Source: Sideroxydans sp. CL21 (GTDB lineage: Bacteria > Pseudomonadota > Gammaproteobacteria > Burkholderiales > Gallionellaceae). From it: a DNA stretch of 64,000 bases. Made by a program: the position numbers and the translations under genes. This document shows, in pieces, positions 18,105-24,830 of this stretch (its first letter is position 1; the number at the start of each line of letters is the position of its first letter). The stretch spans positions 969,501 to 1,033,500 of the forward strand of contig NZ_LR699166.1 of NCBI RefSeq assembly GCF_902459525.1, written 5' to 3'. A model generated the notes under the pieces. The model had not been told where the DNA came from. It did not search any database and was given only the letters and a program-made list of their open reading frames with translations.

Positions 18105-19337
18105 TCATGCCGGGATCACCGCATTCAGCGCTTGTTTGATCTTCGCGATAAGCAGGTTATGGTCGAAAGGTTTCACCACGAAATCGACCGCGCCGGACTT
18201 CATGCTGTCAACAACCACTTCTTCCTCGCTCCTGCCGGTGATCATGATCACCGGAGTCCCGGCAAATTCCGGTACTTCCTTGAGCCGCCGGGTTGTTTCC
18301 ATACCGTTCATATTGGGCATCATGATATCCATGAGGATCAAGTCCGGCCGCTTGTTGCGCAAAATGCTCAGGGCCTCAAAACCATCCCGGGCAAAAAGAA
18401 GATTGTAGTGATTCGCCGTCAGCAGCTTGTCGATGATGATGCGCTGCGCCTCGTCGTCATCCACGACCAGTACGGTAGGCTGGATACATTCGGCCATGGC
18501 GTTCAAGGCGCGTGCCGATTGCAGGAAGGGTTCGCATTCCTGTTTGAATTTTTCCGCCCATTGCTTCAAGGGCTGGGTGATTTCGAGAGCAGACTTGAAG
18601 TGCGGCTGAACTTCATCGCGCTTGAAGCGGCTGATTTCATTTTTAAGCCCCTCGGCATTTTTGACTTCTACCGCATCGGGAAGTGCTCCCGAGATAATCC
18701 GCTGGGAAAGTCCGTCCAGTGCTGCGCCGACTCCCTGTGCAGCGTTTTCCACTGCCAGACTGGCAACCTTGATATGCAGGCCGCCTTCCACGATTTGCCG
18801 GTCCAGCGTGTTTTCAAGCTCGGCCAAGTGGCGCGCCTGGGCGGCAAACTCGGCCTTGGACGGTCCCTCTGTCTTGAGCGCCGCCAGATCGTGCAAGGCA
18901 TGGTGGATGGTCATGGCCAGCCGGGACGAGTCATCCGACACCGGCCAGAAAAGGATGTAGTCGTCGAAATATTCCTTTTTGCAAAGTTCATATACCTGGT
19001 TTATTTGACTCCGGTTGCACAGAATCACGGTGCGCAGCGGTTGCTGGCGTACCTCCTCGCACAGGCGGTACAGCTCCAGGAAATAACTTTCCGCTTTTTC
19101 CAGCGTGTCGAACGCGAGCACCAGGACACTGGGGCGGTAGCGCACGAAGTCTCCCGGCACCTTGTCGGCTCCGGTGGAGATATGGATGTGATCGAATTCC
19201 GAGTGGAGCAGATCCTGGACTTGAGCCGCATCGCCGATGGAGTCCGAGGCGATCATGATCGTGCCGGCGGTCGGGACGTGATTGCCCGCAGGTGATTGAC
19301 CTTTGTTCTTGATCGATTGCCGAAATTCGTTTTGCAT
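18105..19337 (-). CDS. Response regulator with degenerate N-terminal and intact C-terminal receivers
   Basis: The ATG at 19337 with GCGGAGCTCATTG upstream is preferred to a TTG at 19340; about 410 residues. The N-terminal 150 residues resemble a receiver fold (GTIMIASDSIGDAAQVQDLL) but lack the acidic pocket and phospho-acceptor. A helical middle region (about 150-285) follows, then a complete receiver (VLVVDDDEAQ, phospho-acceptor in LILMDIMMPNMNG, K in VVKPFD) at the C-terminus. The C-terminal placement of the active receiver is unusual and suggests that phosphorylation controls the preceding segment. It is a one-gene unit with its own palindrome-bearing promoter. Confidence 0.82.
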   Translation of the reverse strand: MQNEFRQSIKNKGQSPAGNHVPTAGTIMIASDSIGDAAQVQDLLHSEFDHIHISTGADKVPGDFVRYRPSVLVLAFDTLEKAESYFLELYRLCEEVRQQPLRTVILCNRSQINQVYELCKKEYFDDYILFWPVSDDSSRLAMTIHHALHDLAALKTEGPSKAEFAAQARHLAELENTLDRQIVEGGLHIKVASLAVENAAQGVGAALDGLSQRIISGALPDAVEVKNAEGLKNEISRFKRDEVQPHFKSALEITQPLKQWAEKFKQECEPFLQSARALNAMAECIQPTVLVVDDDEAQRIIIDKLLTANHYNLLFARDGFEALSILRNKRPDLILMDIMMPNMNGMETTRRLKEVPEFAGTPVIMITGRSEEEVVVDSMKSGAVDFVVKPFDHNLLIAKIKQALNAVIPA

Positions 19338-19416
19338 CAATGAGCTCCGCTAGGCGTGGATGAATCGGACGAAGTCTGCAGAACTGCCGGCAGCGCATCA
19401 TCTTCATACCTGATTG

Positions 19417-19459
19417 ATCCTAGCGCAGGGCCATGCAACCCACCGTGCGCTCTCGCACA
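19417..19459 (-). promoter_or_regulatory. Crp/Fnr-type palindrome and -10 for the response regulator at 19337
   Basis: Plus-strand 19445-19458 is GTGCG-CTCT-CGCAC. A minus-strand TAGGAT hexamer (19422-19417) starts 29.5 bp from the dyad centre, the same distance as in three other units of this island. The downstream ATG lies about 80 bp beyond the hexamer. Confidence 0.6.
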
Positions 19460-19493
19460 TTGGCGGCATCTTCATCGGTGGGCCGGGAATGAT

Positions 19494-20324
19494 TCAGGCA
19501 GGGGAGATCGTTCCGGTCACATCCTTGCCGATGCCGCGGTAGCCGATAAAGCGTCCCGTCGGATTGAACATCGGTTCTCCGCTCACCATCAGGAATTGCC
19601 TTGTGCCATCGGGTTTGGTCCTGCTGTAGACAAAATCCAGGAACGGTTTTCGGGTGGCCAGATTGGCTTCCAGCATTTCCCGCTCGCTCTCGTTCCAGGT
19701 TCCGCCGTGATCGTCTCTGGTGTGGCCGAGCTCGTCGTCGACCCGGATTCCGAGCATTTCAAATACCGGGCCGAAGATCTTGGTGAACTGGCCGTGTTCA
19801 TCCTGCTCCCAGTACCAGTCGGACGATAATTCAGTCAGGCGTTGATAGCGTGCTTCGCTTTTGCGCAGCTCGGCTGTGCGCTCCTGTACCGTCTGTTCCA
19901 GCTCCCGGTTTTGCTGTTCCAGTTTTTTGTACAACAGGCGCACTTCGAGCATGTTATGGATACGCGTCTGCACTTCAACCAGGTCGAACGGTTTGGCGAC
20001 GAAATCCTTGGCGCCCGCGGCGAGCGCACGCAGTTTGTGATCCGGTTGGGCGGTGATCACGAGCACGGGAAGGTAGCCGTCCGATTCGATTTCCTTGAGG
20101 CCTTGCATCACCTGGAAGCCATCCATGCCGGGCATCTGCAGATCGAGCAGGATCAGGTCGTAGTTGTTCTCGCGATGCAGTTCGCAGACCACGAATGGAT
20201 CTGTCGTCGATTCGATGCCGGAATACCCGACGGCTCTCAGCATTTCTTCCAGCAGCAGCACATTGGATGGCTGGTCATCCACAATCAGAATGCGGGCGCT
20301 GCGGATTTCCTGTTCATTTATCAT
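19494..20324 (-). CDS. REC-PAS response regulator
   Basis: A GTG at 20354 also opens the frame, but the ATG at 20324 is preceded by GGAGGCAATAAA and is chosen; 276 residues. Receiver about 8-130 with D61 in LILLDLQMPGMDG and K111. A coiled coil (about 130-155) leads to a PAS domain (about 158-270) starting RYQRLTELSSDWYWEQDEHG. No enzymatic output is present. The receiver closely resembles those of the HD-GYP and MgtE fusion proteins. It follows the 847-residue hybrid kinase and ends the Crp-kinase-regulator unit. Confidence 0.88.
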   Translation of the reverse strand: MINEQEIRSARILIVDDQPSNVLLLEEMLRAVGYSGIESTTDPFVVCELHRENNYDLILLDLQMPGMDGFQVMQGLKEIESDGYLPVLVITAQPDHKLRALAAGAKDFVAKPFDLVEVQTRIHNMLEVRLLYKKLEQQNRELEQTVQERTAELRKSEARYQRLTELSSDWYWEQDEHGQFTKIFGPVFEMLGIRVDDELGHTRDDHGGTWNESEREMLEANLATRKPFLDFVYSRTKPDGTRQFLMVSGEPMFNPTGRFIGYRGIGKDVTGTISPA

Positions 20325-20350
20325 TTTATTGCCTCCTGCCTCATTTGCGA

Positions 20351-22894
20351 TCACTGTTCTGTTTTGGAAAATTCCAGTGCATCGTCCAGCGCGTTCAAAA
20401 ACTCGTTCACCTTGATCGGCTTGGTAAGATAGCGGAAAAAGCCGGCTTCCAGCCCTCTTTCGATATCGTGCTGCATCGCATTTGCACTCAGGGCAAGCAC
20501 GGGGATCTGCTTTGTTGCCGGATCCTTGCGCAGGATCTTGAGTGCCTCTATGCCGCTGATGTCCGGCAGGTTGATGTCCATCAAGATCACTTCCGGGAGG
20601 TGGGTTCGTGCAAGCGCGATGCCGTGATGTCCATCGCGGGCACTCAGCATGTTCACATGCGAAAGCCCCCCGATGATGTGCTCGACCAGCATCAGGTTGG
20701 CCGGATTGTCTTCCACATAGAGCAGTGTGCCGGCTTTGATCTCGTTTCGAGCTGACGGTGCATTTTCAGCGGGAATGCTGTTTCGGGTTGCATAACTCGG
20801 CGGCACACACCGTATCAGTTCTATCCAGAATTGGCTGCCCTTGCCTACGCTGCTTTCCACGCCGATGGTGCCGCCCATCAGTTCGACCAGTTGCTTGGCA
20901 ACGACCAGGCCCATGCCTGTCCCTTCCTCTGTACCGTTCTCCTGCCCGAGCCGATTGAACGGCTGGAACAGCTGCCCGATCTTCTTCGACGACAGTCCCG
21001 CGCCGCTGTCCCTGATGCTGATGCGTATGTGTTCCGGACCGGTCGCGCTGCATTCCACCGTGACCGTTCCATGCAGGCTGTTGTATTTGATCGCGTTGGA
21101 AAGAAGATTGATCAGTACCTGCTTGACGCGGGTTCGGTCGGCGTTGGCAAACCATGAGTGATCGAAAGGGAGGAATTCCAGCCGGATATGGTGCTTTTGC
21201 GCCTGCGATTCGATCATGGATTGGCATTCGTGCATCACATCGATCAGCGACACGGGTTCCCGCGACAGCGACAGCTTGCCGGATTCGATCACGGCAAGAT
21301 CGAGTATCTCGTTGATCAGTTCCAGCAGATACCAGCCGGCCTTGGTGATCTGGTGCAGTCTTTCCGATTGGGAAACGGTAAGCGACGGCGACCCGGCTTC
21401 CAGCAACTGCGAGAAACCGAGAATGGCGTTGAGCGGCGTGCGCAATTCGTGGCTCATTCTCGAAAGGAAATCCGACTTGGCGAGATTGGCTTTTTCCGCA
21501 GTGGATTTTGCTTTCTTCAGGTCGATATTGTTTTGCTGCATAACCTTGTCCATCTCGTTGCGCTCGGTGATATCGCGCAGGATGCAGGTAAAGTAGCGCT
21601 GACCGCGCAACCACATCTCACTGAGCGCTATCTCGATCGCAAAGCTGCTGCCGTCCTTGCGCTTACCCAGGACTTCATGCCCCGGAGGGGTGTCCTGTAC
21701 CTCATCGCTCACCTGAAGCGCCTGGAAATGATTGCTCTGATCCCGATCGATCTCGGGTATCAGCATGTTGAAATCCTGTCCGACAAGCTCCTCGGTGGAG
21801 TAGCCGAACATCTTTTCGGCGGCCGGATTTGAGCTCTCGATCTTGCCGCTGCTGGCAATGAAAGTGACAATGCCGTCCACCACGGTGTTGAGTACCGTCT
21901 GAACCATTGCGGCATTGTCGCGCAACGTCTGCTGCACGATATATTCCTCGGTGACGTCGCGGAACACCAGCACGGCGCCGATCACATGGCCGTCGCGGTC
22001 GCGTATCGGTGCGCAACTGTCGGCAATGGCGCATTCGCTTCCGTTGCGTGCGATCACAATGGTGTGGTTGGCCAGGCCCTGTATGGTGCCGTGCGCCAGG
22101 GTTTCCTTGACCGGGATAGGCGAAGACAGACGGGTTTCCTGGTTGATGATGTGGAATACTTCGTCCACCGGGCGGCCGAGCGCTTCCGCTTTTGTCCAGC
22201 CGGTGAGTTTTTCGGCCAGCGGGTTCAGCAAGGTCACTCGCGATTCGGCATCGGTGGTGATCACCGCATCGCCTATCGAGTTGAGCGTCACGGCGAGTCT
22301 TTCTTCGCTGACTTGCAAGGTGAGGTTGGTTTGCTGCAGTTGCCGGTTCGTCTGCTCCTGAATATCGAGCAACTGTTGCCGTTCGGCTTCGATCAGCTTG
22401 CGCGCGGTGTTGTCGGTGCCGATCAAAAGATATCCGATGATGAAACCCCGTGCATCGTGCAGGGCGGTGACCGACACGATGGCCGGAAGGCGCGTGCCGT
22501 CCTTGCGGATGTAGGTCAATTCGTAAATATCCTCGATGCCGCGCGAAGCCTTGAATACCAATGCCTCGAAGCCGGGTGTGATCGTCGCTCCGAGTTCGGC
22601 GCTCAATGCCTTGGCGCGCGCGATCACTTCCCGCGGATCGGAGATGTCGGCCGGGGTAACCTTGTTCAGCACATCGGCTGCCTTGTAGCCCAGCATGCGT
22701 TCGGCCCCGATATTGAATATCTGGATGACGCCCTTTTCGTCGGTGGCGATGCTGGAAAAGTTCGCACTGTTCAGGATCGCGTTCTGCAGGGCGCCGGTTT
22801 TGAGCAATGTTTCCTGCCTGCGAATTTCGGTCAAGCCTTCCGCCGAAGCGGAAGACGGATTGCAGATGTCGGGATTGTGTAGTTCTTCAACCAT
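20351..22894 (-). CDS. Hybrid sensor histidine kinase with three PAS domains
   Basis: 847 residues with a strong AGGAGG site overlapping the stop of the Crp/Fnr gene, so the two are coupled. Residues 29-170 are one copy of the shared 142-residue PAS unit, followed by PAS (about 195-315) and PAS (about 325-445). H482 in MSHELRTPLN is the phospho-acceptor; the ATPase domain has NLLSNAIKYN, DSGAGL and GTGMGL. The C-terminal receiver carries D773 in LMDINLPDISG. Soluble, no membrane helix. The kinase core and receiver strongly resemble those of the four-PAS kinase at 7216, so the two are paralogues. Confidence 0.92.
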   Translation of the reverse strand: MVEELHNPDICNPSSASAEGLTEIRRQETLLKTGALQNAILNSANFSSIATDEKGVIQIFNIGAERMLGYKAADVLNKVTPADISDPREVIARAKALSAELGATITPGFEALVFKASRGIEDIYELTYIRKDGTRLPAIVSVTALHDARGFIIGYLLIGTDNTARKLIEAERQQLLDIQEQTNRQLQQTNLTLQVSEERLAVTLNSIGDAVITTDAESRVTLLNPLAEKLTGWTKAEALGRPVDEVFHIINQETRLSSPIPVKETLAHGTIQGLANHTIVIARNGSECAIADSCAPIRDRDGHVIGAVLVFRDVTEEYIVQQTLRDNAAMVQTVLNTVVDGIVTFIASSGKIESSNPAAEKMFGYSTEELVGQDFNMLIPEIDRDQSNHFQALQVSDEVQDTPPGHEVLGKRKDGSSFAIEIALSEMWLRGQRYFTCILRDITERNEMDKVMQQNNIDLKKAKSTAEKANLAKSDFLSRMSHELRTPLNAILGFSQLLEAGSPSLTVSQSERLHQITKAGWYLLELINEILDLAVIESGKLSLSREPVSLIDVMHECQSMIESQAQKHHIRLEFLPFDHSWFANADRTRVKQVLINLLSNAIKYNSLHGTVTVECSATGPEHIRISIRDSGAGLSSKKIGQLFQPFNRLGQENGTEEGTGMGLVVAKQLVELMGGTIGVESSVGKGSQFWIELIRCVPPSYATRNSIPAENAPSARNEIKAGTLLYVEDNPANLMLVEHIIGGLSHVNMLSARDGHHGIALARTHLPEVILMDINLPDISGIEALKILRKDPATKQIPVLALSANAMQHDIERGLEAGFFRYLTKPIKVNEFLNALDDALEFSKTEQ

Positions 22895-22898
22895 GGGG

Positions 22899-23621
22899 TT
22901 ATGCCTCCTTCAGCAATCGATGGAACTCTTTTCTGACCACGTCGTAGCATTCACATGAGTGTTTCTCCAATCCGGCACGATTCAGGACGGTGATGTGTCC
23001 GCGGCGGTAACTGATCAGACCGGCGCGTTGCAGATCGCCCGCGGTTTCCGTGATGCCTTCGCGCCGCACGCCTAGCATGCTGGCGATCAGTTCCTGCGTC
23101 ATGATCAGCTCTTGCGATGGCAAGCGGTCCAGCGTCTGCAACAGCCAGCGGCACATTTGCTGTTCCATCGAATGGTGCCGGTTGCAGACTGCGGTTTGGG
23201 ACATTTGCGTGATCAAGGCCTGGGTATAGCGCAGCATCAATTTCATCATCGACCCCGCGCGATTGAATTCTTCCATCATCACATTCGCTTTCAGGCGGTA
23301 GCCATAACCGCCGGTGCACACTGCGGCCCGGCTGGGCGTGGTGTTGCCGCCCATGAAAAGGGAGATTCCGACTACGCCTTCATTGCCCACGCCCGAGATT
23401 TCGGCAGAAGCGCCATTTTCCATGACGTAGTGTAGCGACACGATGGCGGTCGTCGGGAAATAGACATGGTGCAGCTGGTCGCCGGATTCGTACAGGACTT
23501 CACCGAGCGGCATTGAGACCGCTTCCAGATGGGGGGCGATGCGTTCGAATGTCTCCTTCGGCAGCGAGGCGAGAAGGTGGTTCTGCCAGGGCGTTTGCTG
23601 TGTGGACATCTTGGCAACCAT
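22899..23621 (-). CDS. Crp/Fnr family transcription regulator
   Basis: The frame extends to 23696, but the ATG at 23621 behind GGAGACAAGAAA is preferred, giving 240 residues. Residues about 15-140 form a cyclic-nucleotide-binding-like beta roll (GEVLYESGDQLHHVYFP), without the Fnr-type N-terminal cysteine cluster. A dimerisation helix and a winged helix-turn-helix follow; the recognition helix reads GVRREGITETAGDL. The Arg-Glu pair of the CRP recognition helix is kept, while the next DNA-contacting Arg of CRP is replaced. It is the first gene of a unit with a hybrid kinase and REC-PAS protein and is the natural candidate to bind the GTGCG-N4-CGCAC sites in front of the island's units, including its own. 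Confidence 0.9.
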   Translation of the reverse strand: MVAKMSTQQTPWQNHLLASLPKETFERIAPHLEAVSMPLGEVLYESGDQLHHVYFPTTAIVSLHYVMENGASAEISGVGNEGVVGISLFMGGNTTPSRAAVCTGGYGYRLKANVMMEEFNRAGSMMKLMLRYTQALITQMSQTAVCNRHHSMEQQMCRWLLQTLDRLPSQELIMTQELIASMLGVRREGITETAGDLQRAGLISYRRGHITVLNRAGLEKHSCECYDVVRKEFHRLLKEA

Positions 23622-23715
23622 TTTCTTGTCTCCGGAGCGTGCAGCTGATAGGTAAAAACCGATAATGCAACGGAAATATGGATCGAAATACTGCAAAGAC
23701 TTGACCGTATATGCC

Positions 23716-23758
23716 TGTATAGCATGCTATCCGGGGCGGTTATGTGCGCTACCGCACC
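23716..23758 (-). promoter_or_regulatory. Crp/Fnr-type palindrome and -10 for the crp-like unit
   Basis: Plus-strand 23744-23757 is GTGCG-CTAC-CGCAC. A minus-strand TATACA hexamer (23721-23716) starts 29.5 bp from the dyad centre. A second perfect palindrome, ATAGCATGCTAT, covers 23719-23730 and overlaps the hexamer. The placement predicts autoregulation of the Crp/Fnr gene. Confidence 0.55.
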
Positions 23759-23819
23759 TACAGCGGCGGCGGGCTGAATTCAGTTTGATACCCCTTCATC
23801 CTGTCTAACTCACCGCAAC

Positions 23820-24800
23820 TTACCCGCGTTCGGTGACATCTTCCATTGCCAGCAGGATCAATTGTGTTCCGCCCGTCTTGCAGACGAGGCGTCTTGCATT
23901 GAGCAGCATCCTGCGCTTTCCGATGCCCGGGAAATCATGCACGACTTCGAAGTCTTCGAGAACCCGGTTGTGCGGCAGGATGGTTTCCAGCATTTCCCTC
24001 AGCTTTGGAATATCCCACTGGTGTTGGCCCAATTCATAGATCTGGCGGCCCACTGTATCTTCCGGCGCAACATGGAATTTCTGGTAGAACGAGCGGCTGA
24101 CGGAAACGACCTTGAGGGCATCGTCCAGCACGATGAGAGGCTCGCGCACCGTATCCACGATGCTTTCGGCGAATTCGCGCGCTTCTGTAACCGCGGTTTC
24201 GGCCTGCACGCGTTCGGTGATGTCGGTAATGGCGATGCGCACCGAGAATGCCCCGCCTGGTGTGTGCAGGCCGGGTGCCTGCTCAAGCTCCTCGGAGCCA
24301 AGCGCGTTGCGCACCTTTAACGAATCCAGTTGGGCGTTAAAGTGCGAACCATCCTCGCGCTGAAACACCAGTTCGCAGCGCTGTCTTTGGTCGTGCTTCA
24401 GTACGCTGCCAAAATGCAGATACCAGCGATCACGGTCGGTCTCGGTGACAAATTGGGAAAATCGGCGCTTGATCAATTTGTTTCGCACCACACCCAGCAT
24501 ATCGGCGGCTGTGAGGTTGATCTCGTTGATCATGCCCTCGCGGCTCAGGGTGAGATAGCCGATGGGCGCGAAGTCATAGAGATCCGCGTAGCGGTCGCGG
24601 GACTCCTCCATGGCGATCTCCGCCTGGCGCAAGGCATCGTTCTGCATCTGCAGCTCGACCTGATGCACCTGCAGTTCATGCAGGAGTTTATGCAGCAACT
24701 CCTCGCCCGGTTGCGGGTTCACCAGCACCATCTGCTCTTTGTCGATGCGTGCCTCGGCTTCTGAGCGCAGGGAGTCCGGTATTTTTGTCTTGTCGTCCAT
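23820..24800 (-). CDS. PAS-PAS protein without output domain
   Basis: 326 residues. A helical N-terminus (about 1-75, with HELQVHQVELQMQNDALRQA) precedes a PAS domain (about 75-200, APIGYLTLSREGMINEIN) and a second one (about 205-320). No kinase, cyclase or transcription domain is present. The C-terminal PAS domain closely matches the C-terminus of the upstream CheB-CheR protein (shared ESIVDTVREPL, QWDIPKLRE and EVVHDFPxIGKRxMLLNAR), so one arose by duplication from the other. It starts 30 bp after that gene with AGGATGCACC before the ATG and is probably cotranscribed. It may be a sensory adaptor. Confidence 0.8.
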   Translation of the reverse strand: MDDKTKIPDSLRSEAEARIDKEQMVLVNPQPGEELLHKLLHELQVHQVELQMQNDALRQAEIAMEESRDRYADLYDFAPIGYLTLSREGMINEINLTAADMLGVVRNKLIKRRFSQFVTETDRDRWYLHFGSVLKHDQRQRCELVFQREDGSHFNAQLDSLKVRNALGSEELEQAPGLHTPGGAFSVRIAITDITERVQAETAVTEAREFAESIVDTVREPLIVLDDALKVVSVSRSFYQKFHVAPEDTVGRQIYELGQHQWDIPKLREMLETILPHNRVLEDFEVVHDFPGIGKRRMLLNARRLVCKTGGTQLILLAMEDVTERG

Positions 24801-24830
24801 GGTGCATCCTTAAAACCGGTTCGTGCCTCT

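Noticed and set aside
18051-19295. 414-codon plus-strand open frame
   Set aside because: Antisense to the response regulator at 18105-19337, which has a clear receiver and ribosome binding site.
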